The translations under genes and the position numbers were made by a program. Source: DASZUK01 sp963745595 (GTDB lineage Bacteria > Actinomycetota > Acidimicrobiia > Acidimicrobiales > RAAP-2). Taken from it: a stretch of 64,000 bases of DNA. The stretch lies in the NCBI GenBank assembly GCA_963745595.1, contig CAVUYB010000015.1, forward strand, positions 62,001 to 126,000. The letters run 5' to 3'. Below are positions 37,255-50,335 of this stretch, in pieces. Each line of letters starts with the position of its first letter. Position 1 is the stretch's first letter. Below the pieces are notes generated by a model. That model was not told where the DNA came from. It did no database searches and saw nothing but the letters and a program-made list of their open reading frames with translations.

Positions 37255-37725
37255 CTACCAGCGGTAGTGGGCGAAAGCCTTGTTGGACTCGGCCATCTTG
37301 TGCATGTCCTCGCGGCGCTTGACCGCGGCGCCGATGCCGTTGGAGGCGTCGAGGATCTCGTTGGCCAGCCGCTCGGCCATCGTCTTCTCGCGACGCTGCC
37401 GGGAGAAGCCGGTCAGCCAGCGGATGGCCAGGGTGGTCGCCCGGCGGGGGCGGACCTCGACCGGGACCTGGTAGGTGGCCCCACCGACCCGACGGCTCTT
37501 GACCTCGAGCTCCGGGCGGACGTTCTCGACCGCCCGCTTGAGCACGGCCACCGGCTCCGAGCCCGCCTTCTCTTCGACCATCGTGAGCGCGCCGTAGACG
37601 ATGCGCTCGGCCAGGGTGCGCTTGCCGCGGGTCAGCACCTTGTTGACGACCTGCGTCACGAGCACGGAGCGGTAGACCGGGTCCGGCTGGAGGTCGCGTC
37701 GGGGGGCGGGGCCGTTACGGGGCAT
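37255..37725 (-). CDS. rpsG: 30S ribosomal protein S7
   Basis: 156 residues, MPRNGPAPRRDLQPDPVYRS to MAESNKAFAHYRW. Nucleates the 30S head and, in E. coli, represses the str operon. The 51-bp gap to fusA has paired GGTAGT and AGAGAACC direct repeats, a possible small junction duplication. Confidence 0.98.
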   Translation of the reverse strand: MPRNGPAPRRDLQPDPVYRSVLVTQVVNKVLTRGKRTLAERIVYGALTMVEEKAGSEPVAVLKRAVENVRPELEVKSRRVGGATYQVPVEVRPRRATTLAIRWLTGFSRQRREKTMAERLANEILDASNGIGAAVKRREDMHKMAESNKAFAHYRW

Positions 37726-37726
37726 C

Positions 37727-38098
37727 TCAGGACTCCTTCTTGGCGCCGTACCGGCTGCGGGCTTGGCTGCGCTCGCGGACGCCGGAGGTGTCCAGGGCGC
37801 CGCGGATCACCTTGTAGCGGACGCCGGGCAGGTCCTTCACCCGGCCGCCGCGGACGAGGACGATCGAGTGCTCCTGCAGGTTGTGGCCGACGCCCGGGAT
37901 GTAGGCGGTGATCTCGACCCCGCTGGTCAGGCGGACACGGGCCACCTTGCGCAGCGCCGAGTTCGGCTTCTTCGGGGTGGTCGTGTACACGCGGGTGCAC
38001 ACCCCCCGCCGCTGGGGCGCGCCCTTGAGGGCCGGGGTCTTCGTCTTGGTTACCTTGGCCTGTCGTCCCTTACGGACGAGCTGGGCGATCGTGGGCAC
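37727..38098 (-). CDS. rpsL: 30S ribosomal protein S12
   Basis: 123 residues with GTG start and AGAGG ribosome site. TPKKPNSALRKVARVRL contains Lys at the streptomycin-sensitivity position (KPNS), and GHNLQEHSIVLVRGGRVKDLPGVRY holds the second. Neither position is mutated, predicting streptomycin sensitivity by the ribosomal route. First gene of the str operon. Confidence 0.98.
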   Translation of the reverse strand: MPTIAQLVRKGRQAKVTKTKTPALKGAPQRRGVCTRVYTTTPKKPNSALRKVARVRLTSGVEITAYIPGVGHNLQEHSIVLVRGGRVKDLPGVRYKVIRGALDTSGVRERSQARSRYGAKKES

Positions 38099-38124
38099 GC
38101 GTTACCTCTAGGTTCTCAACAGAC

Positions 38125-38148
38125 AGGTGAGCTGCGCTGCGCACACCT
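38125..38148 (-). promoter_or_regulatory. rpsL leader hairpin
   Basis: aggtg ... cacct arms enclose an inner tgcg/cgca stem in the ~80 nt leader between the predicted rpsL transcription start (about 38179) and the rpsL ribosome site. Possible regulatory or processing element; no family was recognised. Confidence 0.35.
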
Positions 38149-38185
38149 CGAGCAGGACTCGGGCGCGGCAACAGCGAGCGGGTGA

Positions 38186-38214
38186 ATGCTACGGCACCAG
38201 GTGGTGCCGGGCAA
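38186..38214 (-). promoter_or_regulatory. rpsL (str operon) promoter with dyad in the spacer
   Basis: -35 TTGCCC (38214-38209), 17 nt, -10 TAGCAT (38191-38186). The spacer is almost entirely a perfect inverted repeat, GGCACCA-CC-TGGTGCC (38193-38208), which could be an operator bound between the two hexamers. It lies upstream of the transcript, so it cannot be an RNA structure of this promoter's product. Confidence 0.7.
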
Positions 38215-38246
38215 GCGCCAATATCTTACCGACCAGGGCCGGCGGT

Positions 38247-42286
<4,040 letters not shown>

Positions 42287-42287
<1 letters not shown>

Positions 42288-45200
42288 TAGGAGAAGCTCC
42301 TCTCTGCGGCGCGCCGCTCGTCCTCCTCGTCCGACCCACGTTCGGGTCGGCTGATATCGATCCCCAGTTCCTCGGCCGTCCGAAAGACGTCCTCGTCGAG
42401 CTCGTGCATCTCGATCTCGGAGCCGTCGAGCGCCAGCACCTCGACGTCGAGGCAGAGCGACTGCATCTCCTTGATCAGCACCTTGAAGCTCTCCGGGATG
42501 CCCGGCTCGGGGATGTTCTCGCCCTTGACGATCGCCTCGTAGACCTTGACCCGGCCGAGGACGTCGTCGGACTTGATCGTCAGCAGCTCCTGCAGGGCGT
42601 ACGCCGCCCCGAAGGCCTCGAGCGCCCAGACCTCCATCTCGCCGAACCGCTGGCCACCGAACTGCGCCTTCCCACCGAGCGGCTGCTGGGTGATCATCGA
42701 GTACGGGCCGGTCGAGCGGGCGTGGATCTTGTCGTCGACCAGGTGGGCGAGCTTCAGGATGTAGACGAAGCCGACCGAGATCGGGTTGTCGTACGCCTCA
42801 CCGGTCCGGCCGTTGTAGAGCTGGGCCTTGCCGGTCGGCTTGATCTGGACGTCACCGTTGGCCGAGTCGCTGTTCAGGCGCCCGAAGATCTGCTGGATCG
42901 TCGGGTGCTTGCCGGCGTCCTCTTCCTCGTCCCAGTGGGCGCCGTCGAAGACCGGGGTCGCCACCCAGGCCGCCGGGACCGTCCGGGGCCGGGTCTTGCG
43001 CAGCGCGCCGTCACCGCGGCCGCTCGTCCCGACACCGTCCTCGACCTGGACACCGTCCCAGCCGTGCCGGGCCGCGTAGCCCAGGTGCGACTCGAGCACC
43101 TGACCGACGTTCATCCGGCTCGGCACGCCGAGCGGGTTCAAGATGATGTCGACCGGGGTGCCGTCGGCCAGGAACGGCATGTCCTCGATCGGCAGGATCT
43201 TGGAGATGACGCCCTTGTTGCCGTGGCGGCCGGCCAGCTTGTCGCCCTCGGAGATCTTCCGCTTCTGGGCCACGTAGACCCGGACGAGCTGGTTGACCCC
43301 CGGCGGGAGCTCGTGGGAGTCCTCTCGCGAGAAGACCCGCACGTCGATGACCTTGCCCTCTTCCCCGTGCGGGACCTTCAGGCTGGTGTCCCGGACCTCC
43401 CGGGCCTTCTCACCGAAAATGGCCCGCAGGAGGCGCTCTTCGGGGGTCTGCTCGGTCTCGCCCTTCGGGGTGACCTTGCCGACGAGGACGTCACCGGGGC
43501 CGACCTCGGCCCCGACCCGGATGATGCCGCGGTCGTCCAGGTCGGCCAGGATCTCCTCGGACAGGTTCGGGATGTCCCGCGTGATCTCCTCGGCCCCGAG
43601 CTTCGTGTCCCGGGCGTCGACCTCGTGCTCCTCGATGTGGATCGACGTGAGGACGTCGTCCTTGACGAGCCGCTGCGAGAGGATGATGGCGTCCTCGTAG
43701 TTGTAGCCCTCCCACGGCATGAACGCGACGAGCAGGTTCTTGCCGAGGGCCAGCTCGCCGTTGTGGGTCGACGGGCCGTCGGCCAGCAGGTCGCCGGTGA
43801 CCACCTTCTGGCCCTCCTCGACGAGGACCTTCTGGTTGATGCACGTGTTCTGGTTCGACCGGCGGAACTTGGCCAGCCGGTAGATCTTCCGGCCGAGGTT
43901 GTGGCCGAGCCGGTCCTTCTGGCCGGCGCGGTACTCGACGACCAGCTGCTCGCCGGCGACCTCGGTCACCGTGCCGTCGCCCTCGGCGATGATCACGTCA
44001 CCGGCGTCGCGAGCCGCCCGAGCCTCGACGCCGGTGCCGATGTACGGCGCTTCGGGGACGACCAGCGGGACGGCCTGCTTCTGCATGTTGGCGCCCATGA
44101 GCGCCCGGTTGGCGTCGTCGTGCTCGACGAACGGGATCAGCGCGGTCGAGACCGAGACGATCTGCTTCGGCGAGACGTCCATCAGGTCGACCTCGGACGG
44201 TGGGACGAAGTCGATCTCGCTCGTCGTCCCGTACGACGTGTTCGCCACGCCGACCCGGACGCCGGTGCCCTGCGGGCCGCGGCGGACGAGGACCCGGTCC
44301 TCGGTGAAGTTGCCACGCTCGTCGATCGAGGCGTTCGCCTGGGCGATGACGTGCTCTTCCTCTTCGTCGGCCGCCAGGTAGACGACCTCGTCGGTCACTC
44401 GACCGTCGGTCACCTTCCGGTACGGCGTCTCGATGAAGCCGTACTCGTTGACCCGCGCGTACGTGGCGAGCGCACCGATGAGGCCGATGTTCGGGCCTTC
44501 CGGGGTCTCGATCGGGCACATCCGGCCGTAGTGCGAACTGTGGACGTCACGGACCTCGAAGCCGGCCCGCTCCCGGGAGAGGCCACCTGGGCCGAGGGCC
44601 GACAGGCGCCGCTTGTGGGCCAGACCGGAGAGCGGGTTGTTCTGGTCCATGAACTGGCTGAGCTGGCTGGTGCCGAAGAACTCCTTGACCGCGGCGACGA
44701 CCGGCCGGATGTTGATCAGCGTCTGCGGGGTGATCGCCTCGACGTCCTGGGTCGTCATCCGCTCGCGGACGACCCGCTCCATGCGGGACAGCCCGACCCG
44801 GACCTGGTTCTGGATCAGCTCGCCGACCGACCGGATCCGGCGGTTGGCGAAGTGGTCCTGGTCGTCGATCCGATAGGTCGAGTCCCCGTCGGCCATGTGC
44901 AGGGCCAGATGGAGCATGTACGTGGCCGACGCCAGGATCTCCGAGGGGCTCAAGACCCCTTGGCCGGGCGCCGGGCGCTCCAGCTCGACCCCGAACAGCT
45001 CGGAGATCCGCTCGATCTCCGGACCGAGCTTGCGGTTGAGCTTGTACCGGCCGACCCGGGTCAGGTCGTACCGCTTCGGGTTGAAGAACGCGTTCTCGAA
45101 GTACTGGCGGGCGGCCTCCACCGACAGCGGCTCACCCGGACGGGCCCGCTTGTAGATCTCGAGCAGTGCCTCCTCGCGGGTCGGGGCGAGGCCCTTCTCC

Positions 45201-45877
45201 TTCTCCCACTGCCCTTCGAGGAAGTCGAAGTGGCGGACGAACCGCTCGAGGAACGCGTCGTCGCCGTAGCCGAGGGCGCGCAGCAGCACGAACAACGACA
45301 GCCGGCGCTTGCGGGCCACCCGGGCCCCGGCGGTGACGTCCTTGCCCGGCTTGGCTTCGACGTCGAGCTCGACCCACTCCCCCCGGTACGGGTGGATGGT
45401 CCCGGTGAAGATGGTCTTGATGTCCCGGCCCGGCTGGAAGATGACGCCCGGCGAGCGGACCAGCTGGCTGACGACGACCCGCTCGGTGCCGTTGACGATG
45501 AACGTGCCCCGGTCCGTCATCATCGGGAAGTCCCCCATGAAGACGGTCTGTTCCTTGATCTCCCCGGTGGTGGCGTTCAGGAACCGCGCCCGGACGAACA
45601 CCGGCGCGGCGTACGTCATGTCCTTCTCCTTGCACTCCTCCACCGAGAACTTCGGCGGCGGGCGCAGGTCGGGATCGGACGGGTCGAACTCCAGCTCCAG
45701 GCTGAGCTGCCCGGTGAAGTCTTCGATCGGACTGATGTCGTCGAACGCTTCCGCCAGCCCCTTGTCGAGGAACCACTGGAAGGAGTCGCGCTGGATCGAG
45801 ATCAGGTCCGGCAGTGGCAGGGCCTCGTCGATGTTGGCGAAAGACACACGTTCGGGGCTTCGGGACCGTGAGGGCAA
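42287..45877 (-). CDS. rpoB: DNA-directed RNA polymerase subunit beta
   Basis: 1196 residues. The start is TTG at 45877, with GGGAGGAG at 7 nt, better supported than the GTG 10 codons later. The rifampicin pocket reads GTSQLSQFMDQNNPLSGLAH then KRRLSALGPGGL with wild-type residues at the usual resistance positions. Ends in the Glu/Asp/Arg-rich tail common to actinobacteria. Confidence 0.99.
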
Positions 45878-46060
45878 CGGCCTACTCCTCCCAATCGGGT
45901 AGGGGGTGGGACAAGTCGGATAGCTGGCGAAACAACCTGCGTGAACAGGGGGACGGGTGGTCGGTCAAAGGCCCGGACCGGGCCGGAGGACGTGCGAGGG
46001 CGCGCGCCATTCAGCTGGTTTGACAGGCAAAGGCAGCGAACTGGTGCACGGCAACCCTGC

Positions 46061-46089
46061 ATCCTACCCGCGAGCGGGTAGGGACACAA
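46061..46089 (-). promoter_or_regulatory. rpoBC promoter P2 overlapping a perfect 9-bp inverted repeat
   Basis: -35 TTGTGT (46089-46084), 17 nt, -10 TAGGAT (46066-46061). CCTACCCGC-TC-GCGGGTAGG (46063-46082) fills the spacer and enters the -10, so a protein bound there would occlude polymerase; transcripts from P1 would fold it into a hairpin instead. Confidence 0.55.
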
Positions 46090-46118
46090 CCCCCGGCCGC
46101 GAAAACCTCGCGGGGGCG
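46090..46118 (-). terminator. Candidate attenuator hairpin between rplL and rpoB
   Basis: On the minus strand CCCCCGCGA and TCGCGGCCGGGGG pair with a GC bulge around a GGTTT loop, followed by TTGTGT. It could attenuate read-through from rplJL/P1 into rpoBC, as is known at this position in other bacteria. The gap 45878-46204 holds only this, P1, P2 and the rpoB ribosome site. Confidence 0.4.
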
Positions 46119-46136
46119 GGGCCCGACGCTGGCGAC

Positions 46137-46165
46137 AGGCTAGGAGCCGGCGCCGCGGGCGTCAA
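46137..46165 (-). promoter_or_regulatory. rpoBC promoter P1
   Basis: -35 TTGACG (46165-46160), 17 nt, -10 TAGCCT (46142-46137), the closest match to consensus in the window. It starts 40 bp downstream of the rplL stop and would give a leader of about 250 nt in front of rpoB. Confidence 0.65.
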
Positions 46166-46204
46166 GGATGCCGGCCGAGCCGGCTCGCTGGACGGCCCAG
46201 GGGG

Positions 46205-46600
46205 CTACTTGACCTCGACGGTCGCCCCGGCACCCTCGAGGGCCGTCTTGGCCTTCTCGGCGTCGTCCTTGCTGACCTTCTCCAGCACCGGCTTCGGCGC
46301 GCTGTCGACCAGGTCCTTGGCCTCCTTCAGGCCGAGGCTGGTCAGCGACCGGACCTCCTTGATGACCTGGATCTTCTTGTCGCCGGCCCCGGTCAGGATG
46401 ACGTCGAACTCCGTCTTCTCCTCTTCGCCACCGGCCGCGTCGCCACCGCCGCCGGCCGCCGGCGCCGCGGCCACCGCCACCGGCGCCGCCGCGGTTACGC
46501 CGAAGCGCTCCTCGAAGTCCTTCAACAGCTCGCTCAGCTCCAGTACCGACAGCTCAGCGATGCCGTCGAGGATCTGGTCCTTGGTCAGGGTCCCTGCCAT
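46205..46600 (-). CDS. rplL: 50S ribosomal protein L7/L12
   Basis: 131-residue stalk protein that recruits translational GTPases. N-terminal dimer helix (TKDQILDGIAELSVLELSELL), an Ala/Gly hinge around 44-60, and the C-terminal factor-binding domain (VIKEVRSLTSLGLKEAKDLVDSAPK). The standard length. Confidence 0.98.
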   Translation of the reverse strand: MAGTLTKDQILDGIAELSVLELSELLKDFEERFGVTAAAPVAVAAAPAAGGGGDAAGGEEEKTEFDVILTGAGDKKIQVIKEVRSLTSLGLKEAKDLVDSAPKPVLEKVSKDDAEKAKTALEGAGATVEVK

Positions 46601-46652
46601 CTGGTGGCCTTCCTTTCGTTACTTTCGATCTCGGTTGGGGGTTCGGGTCCGG

Positions 46653-47393
46653 CTATTCGGCTTCGGCGGGGGCCTCGGCCGGGCCTCGGGCTCCGCCGTC
46701 GGCCTCGGCGTCGGCCGCCGCCTCGGGAGCAGTCGCGTCGGCCGCCGCCGCCTCGGGTGCCGCCGCCTCAGCCGGCCCGTCGGCCTCTGACTCGGGGGCC
46801 GCCTCGGCCTCGGGTGCAGCCACCTCCGCCGGGGCGTCGGCCTCGGCGGCCGGTGCTGACGCCTCGGGCGCGCCGCCCTTCTCGTCGAGCAGAGCGGAGA
46901 GCCCGTACGCGAAGTCGCGGGGCAGGGCCTGGAGGAGGCCGGCCAGCTGGGCCAGCGGCGCCTGCAGCGCGCCGGCGAACCGGGCCAGGAGGACCTCGCG
47001 GGACGGGAGGTCGGCCAGCGCCCCGAGCTCGCCGGAGGAGAGGACGTCGCCGGCGATGAGCCCGCCCTTGACGATCAAGTGGGGGTTGGCCCGGGAGAAC
47101 TCGCGGAGGGCCTTGGCCACCGCGCTCACGTCGCCCTGGACGAACGTGATGGCCGTCGGCCCGGTCAGCAGATCTTCGAGCGGCTGGTGCGGGCCGCCGG
47201 CGATGGCCAGCCGGACGAGGGTGTTCTTGAAGATCTTGTAGTCGCCGCCGGCGGCTCGGAGGTTCCGCCGCAGCTCCGCCAGGTTGGCGACGGTGAGGCC
47301 GCGGTACTCGGTAACGACCGACGCCGCGGACTCCTCGAGGCGCTGACGCACCTCGTCGACCACGGCGACCTTCTCGGCTCTCGGGTTGTCCAT
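46653..47393 (-). CDS. rplJ: 50S ribosomal protein L10 with Ala/Glu-rich C-terminal extension
   Basis: The stalk base. Residues 1-175 are canonical (SAASVVTEYRGLTVANLAELRR, YKIFKNTLVRLA). The rest (~70 residues) is nearly only Ala, Glu, Pro and Asp, following the helix that binds L12 dimers. Typical L10 is 165-180 residues. The start is ATG 47393; upstream open sequence is the leader. Confidence 0.96.
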   Translation of the reverse strand: MDNPRAEKVAVVDEVRQRLEESAASVVTEYRGLTVANLAELRRNLRAAGGDYKIFKNTLVRLAIAGGPHQPLEDLLTGPTAITFVQGDVSAVAKALREFSRANPHLIVKGGLIAGDVLSSGELGALADLPSREVLLARFAGALQAPLAQLAGLLQALPRDFAYGLSALLDEKGGAPEASAPAAEADAPAEVAAPEAEAAPESEADGPAEAAAPEAAAADATAPEAAADAEADGGARGPAEAPAEAE

Positions 47394-47562
47394 CGCTCCT
47401 CGACTGCGAACGGGCCGTGGACCTTCCGCGTGCGACGGAACCAGAGGTTCGGAGGTCGCCTCATCGGGCGGGCCCCGGTCAGGGGGCCCCTTCGGCACCA
47501 GTGGTGCACCGGAGGTCTACGGCGTCGGATTCAGTGCTCGGCCGCTTTAGGCGGCGAGCTGT
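47394..47562 (-). ncRNA. Candidate L10 leader of rplJL
   Basis: The 235-bp gap between rplA and rplJ can form a strong first hairpin (gctcg-gccgc-tttag-gcgg-cgagc, 47536-47559) and a GC-rich array before the rplJ ribosome site GAGGAG. L10-L12 autoregulation through such a leader is known across bacteria. I could not match the K-turn consensus by eye. Confidence 0.4.
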
Positions 47563-47569
47563 TGGATGC

Positions 47570-47600
47570 AGGCTAGTACGGCGACCCGCGGCTGGGCCAA
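47570..47600 (-). promoter_or_regulatory. Candidate rplJL promoter
   Basis: -10 TAGCCT (47575-47570) and -35 TTGGCC (47600-47595), separated by 19 nt, longer than optimal. Its position just upstream of the folded leader supports it. Confidence 0.4.
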
Positions 47601-47628
47601 CCGGAACGGCCGCCAGGCGCCAACTGGA

Positions 47629-48360
47629 TCAGGCGGTGGCCGCCAGCTCCGCGTCGTCGTCGACGGCCCGGGCTCGGTTGGGGTCGATCTTGATCCCGGG
47701 CCCCATCGTCGTCGACAGGGTCGCGGCCAGCAGGTAGCGGCCCTTGGCGGTCGCCGGCTTGACCCGGACGAGCTCCTCCACCAGTGCGTAGACATTGGCC
47801 TTGAGCTGGTCCTCGGTGAACGAGACCTTGCCGACCGGGATGTGAATGTTGCCGACCTTGTCGGTCCGGTACTCGACGCGGCCGCCCTTGAATTCGACGA
47901 CGGCCTTGGCCACGTCCACCGTCACGGTGCCCGTCTTCGGGTTCGGCATCAGACCCCGGGGACCGAGGACGCGACCGAGCGTTCCGACCTGGCCCATCAG
48001 GTCCGGGGTGGCGATGGCGATGTCGAAGTCCAAGAAACCATCGTCCCGGACGCGGGCGACGAGGTCGTCGGCACCGACGACGTCGGCCCCGGCGTTTCGG
48101 GCCTCGGTGGCCCGCTCACCGGCCGCGAAGACGGCAACCCGGACCGTCCGGCCGGTCCCGGACGGCAAGCTCAGCGTGCCCCGGACGATCTGGTCGGCCT
48201 TCCGGGGGTCGACGCCGAGACGAACGGCGAGCTCGACGGTCTCGTCGAACTTGGCCGAGCCCATCCCCTTGACGAGCGCGACCGCGTCGTTCGTGCCGTG
48301 GAGGGCTTCCCGGTCGTACTGGGTCCCGAGCTTCCGGTACCGCTTTCCGTGCTGCGTCAT
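47629..48360 (-). CDS. rplA: 50S ribosomal protein L1
   Basis: 243 residues; L1 stalk, and translational repressor of its own operon in many bacteria. GTNDAVALVKGMGSAKFDETVELAVRLGVDP, GRVLGPRGLMPNPKTGTV and GNIHIPVGKVSF are conserved. Confidence 0.98.
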   Translation of the reverse strand: MTQHGKRYRKLGTQYDREALHGTNDAVALVKGMGSAKFDETVELAVRLGVDPRKADQIVRGTLSLPSGTGRTVRVAVFAAGERATEARNAGADVVGADDLVARVRDDGFLDFDIAIATPDLMGQVGTLGRVLGPRGLMPNPKTGTVTVDVAKAVVEFKGGRVEYRTDKVGNIHIPVGKVSFTEDQLKANVYALVEELVRVKPATAKGRYLLAATLSTTMGPGIKIDPNRARAVDDDAELAATA

Positions 48361-48409
48361 CAGTTCCTCCGTGTCCTCGAAATTCGCCGTTCTCGAACGT
48401 CGCCGGCGA

Positions 48410-48841
48410 TCAGCTGGCGACGGCGATGCCCATGGAGCGGGCCGTGCCGGCTACCTGCTTCTTGGCCGCGTCGAGGTCGTCCGTGTTCAGGTCGTTGAGC
48501 TTGATCTTGGCGATGTCGGTGAGCTGGGCGTCGGTGATGGTGCCGACCTGCTCGCGGCCGGAGGTGGCCGACCCCTTGTCGAGCCCGACGGCCTGGCGCA
48601 GCAGGACCGGGGTCGGCGGCGTCTTCAGGACGAAGGTGAAGCTCCGGTCCTCGTAGATCGTGATGTCGACCGGTACGACCGTGCCGCGCTGGTTCTCCGT
48701 GGCCGCGTTGTACTGCTTGCAGAACTCCATCGTCTGGACGCCATGGGGCCCCAGGGCGGTGCCGACCGGCGGGGCCGGCGTGGCCGAACCGGCCTGCAGC
48801 TGGATCTTGACGACGGCAAGGATCTTCTTCTTGGGGGGCAT
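48410..48841 (-). CDS. rplK: 50S ribosomal protein L11
   Basis: 143 residues of the GTPase-associated centre. KIQLQAGSATPAPPVGTALGPHGV and the C-terminal KLNDLNTDDLDAAKKQVAGTARSMGI are diagnostic. Ends 49 bp before rplA. Confidence 0.98.
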   Translation of the reverse strand: MPPKKKILAVVKIQLQAGSATPAPPVGTALGPHGVQTMEFCKQYNAATENQRGTVVPVDITIYEDRSFTFVLKTPPTPVLLRQAVGLDKGSATSGREQVGTITDAQLTDIAKIKLNDLNTDDLDAAKKQVAGTARSMGIAVAS

Positions 48842-48851
48842 CGGGACTCTC

Positions 48852-49583
48852 CTACAACTTTGCGACTTGGCTGAACTCGAGCTCGACGGGCGTCTCGCGG
48901 CCGAAGATGTTGACGAGGACCTTCAGCTTGAGCTGGTCCTCGTTGATCTCGGCGATCTGGCCGGAGAAGTCGGCGAACGGCCCCTCCTTGACCCGCACGG
49001 TCTCGTCGATCTCGTACTCGAGCCGCGGGCGGGACCGCTTGGCGGGGGCCTCGACGCCCTCGGGCTTGACCTGGAGGATGCTCTCGACCTCGCGGCGGGA
49101 CAGCGGCGTCGGCTTGGTGCCCGGGCCGACGAAGCCGGTGACGCCAGGGGTGTTGCGGACGGCCCCCCAGGTGTCGTCGTCGAGGTCGCAACGGACGAGG
49201 AGGTACCCGGGGAAGACCTTCTTCTGGACGGTGACCTTCTTCCCACCCTTGAACTCGACGACGTCCTCCATCGGGATGACGACCTCGAAGACCCGGTCTT
49301 CCATGCCCCGGGAGGCGACGACGCTCTTCAGGTTCGAGCTGACCTTGTTCTCGTAGCCCGAGTACGTGTGGACGACATACCAGCGACCGGGCCGGTCGTA
49401 GGGGCTGGGGACGTAGACGTCCTCCTCCTCGTCCTCGTCGTCGGCGAGGACATCGACCGAGTCCACGACGCCGGAGTCGGCGGCGACGTCGGTCGGGACT
49501 GCCTGATCGTCCCCCTCGGCGGGCGCGTCGATCGGTGCGGCGTCGGTCGGCTCGGTATCGGCGGAATTGGTCACTGGGCTCAC
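48852..49583 (-). CDS. nusG: Transcription termination/antitermination protein NusG
   Basis: 243 residues. The NGN domain begins near residue 64 (GRWYVVHTYSGYENKVSSNL) and the KOW domain is VRVKEGPFADFSGQIAEINED. Residues 1-60 are an acidic, Ala-rich extension (DVLADDEDEEEDVYVPS), common in actinobacterial NusG. The start is placed at GTG 49583 because it is the copy of the start in a 15-bp duplication of the secE-nusG overlap; GTG 49574 is an alternative. Confidence 0.94.
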   Translation of the reverse strand: MSPVTNSADTEPTDAAPIDAPAEGDDQAVPTDVAADSGVVDSVDVLADDEDEEEDVYVPSPYDRPGRWYVVHTYSGYENKVSSNLKSVVASRGMEDRVFEVVIPMEDVVEFKGGKKVTVQKKVFPGYLLVRCDLDDDTWGAVRNTPGVTGFVGPGTKPTPLSRREVESILQVKPEGVEAPAKRSRPRLEYEIDETVRVKEGPFADFSGQIAEINEDQLKLKVLVNIFGRETPVELEFSQVAKL

Positions 49584-49603
49584 TTCTGTCGGGCTCACTT
49601 CTG
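49574..49603. repeat. 15-bp duplication of the secE stop / nusG start junction
   Basis: Two 15-bp units on the minus strand share CAGAAGTGAGCCC (49603-49589 and 49588-49574). The secE TGA is inside the first AAGTGA and the nusG GTG is at the equivalent place in the second, so an ancestral GTGA overlap has been doubled. Confidence 0.8.
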
Positions 49604-49882
49604 GAACATGAAGAGGACGCCCTTGCCGAAGGCGAAGTTCAACAGGAAGATCAGGGCGGTCATGAGGACGAGGGTGGCGAAGACGATGGTCGTGTAGTTG
49701 ACCATCTCGGCTCGGCTCGGCCACGCGACCTGCCGGAGCTCGTCACGGATCTCCCGGACGAACTGTATGGGGGACGTCCGCTTCTTGGCCGGCCGCTTCG
49801 CCGACGCGTCGGCCGACCGAGGGGCCGACGGCGAGCCGTCGGCCTCCTGGCCCTGCATCATGCGCTTGCTCTCGCGGTTCAC
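49595..49882 (-). CDS. secE: Protein translocase subunit SecE
   Basis: 95 residues. The C-terminal half has the amphipathic PIQFVREIRDELRQVAWPSRAEM helix followed by a single membrane segment (TTIVFATLVLMTALIFLLNFAFG). The N-terminal ~35 residues are Ser/Lys-rich and poorly conserved. Gates the SecY pore. Confidence 0.95.
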   Translation of the reverse strand: MNRESKRMMQGQEADGSPSAPRSADASAKRPAKKRTSPIQFVREIRDELRQVAWPSRAEMVNYTTIVFATLVLMTALIFLLNFAFGKGVLFMFQK

Positions 49883-49935
49883 GGGCTTGGCTCCGGATAT
49901 CTTGTCGACGGTCCTGCGCTGCCACAGGCTCCGAG

Positions 49936-50008
49936 CAGGGCAGGAGGGACTCGAACCCCCAACCGCCGGTTTTGGAGACCGGTGCTCTACCAGTTGAGCT
50001 ACTGCCCT
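49936..50008 (-). tRNA. tRNA-Trp (CCA)
   Basis: A 73-nt cloverleaf without encoded CCA: acceptor AGGGCAG/CTGCCCT, D-arm, anticodon loop CTCCAAA with anticodon CCA, and T-arm GGGGGTTCGAGTCCCTC. The position just upstream of secE is usual. Confidence 0.97.
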
Positions 50009-50124
50009 CCGTGGGCGCTCTCGGGTCCTCCCAGGCCTGGCGGAGCCTGCGGCGGTGACCTATGAAGCAGAGCGAGACGTTAGCACCGCTCCGGCGCAGG
50101 CTGCCCGGCGGGTCGCCGGCTGGC

Positions 50125-50289
50125 TCAGCGGGTCTCCTTGTGAAGGGTGTGCTGGCGGTCCCAGCGGCAGAACTTCTTCATCTCGATCCGCTCGCGGTCG
50201 TTGATCTTGTTCTTGGTCGTGATGTAGTTCCGCCGCTTGCAGACCTCGCAGGCCAGGGTGACCTGGACGCGCTTCTCATTCTTGGCCAC
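50125..50289 (-). CDS. rpmG: 50S ribosomal protein L33
   Basis: 54 residues, GTG start with AAGGAA upstream: MAKNEKRVQVTLACEVCKRR then NYITTKNKIN and FCRWDRQHTLHKETR. The first CxxC is present, while the second pair is CxxD (Cys41, Asp44), a variant also seen in other zinc-type L33, as I recall. It lies between tRNA-Trp and tRNA-Met genes. Confidence 0.95.
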   Translation of the reverse strand: MAKNEKRVQVTLACEVCKRRNYITTKNKINDRERIEMKKFCRWDRQHTLHKETR

Positions 50290-50335
50290 GGCCGTTTCCT
50301 TTCCTCGGCGTTCGTCGTCCCGGCGCCCCGGGCAG

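Noticed and set aside
42404..45871. A 1155-codon open frame antisense to rpoB, and a 956-codon frame antisense to fusA/rpsG (35041-37911)
   Set aside because: Same artefact. rpoB, fusA and rpsG are unambiguous on the minus strand.
50125..50289. L33 CxxD in place of the second CxxC as a damaged zinc site
   Set aside because: As far as I recall, this variant occurs in other bacterial L33 proteins, so it is not a sign of decay.
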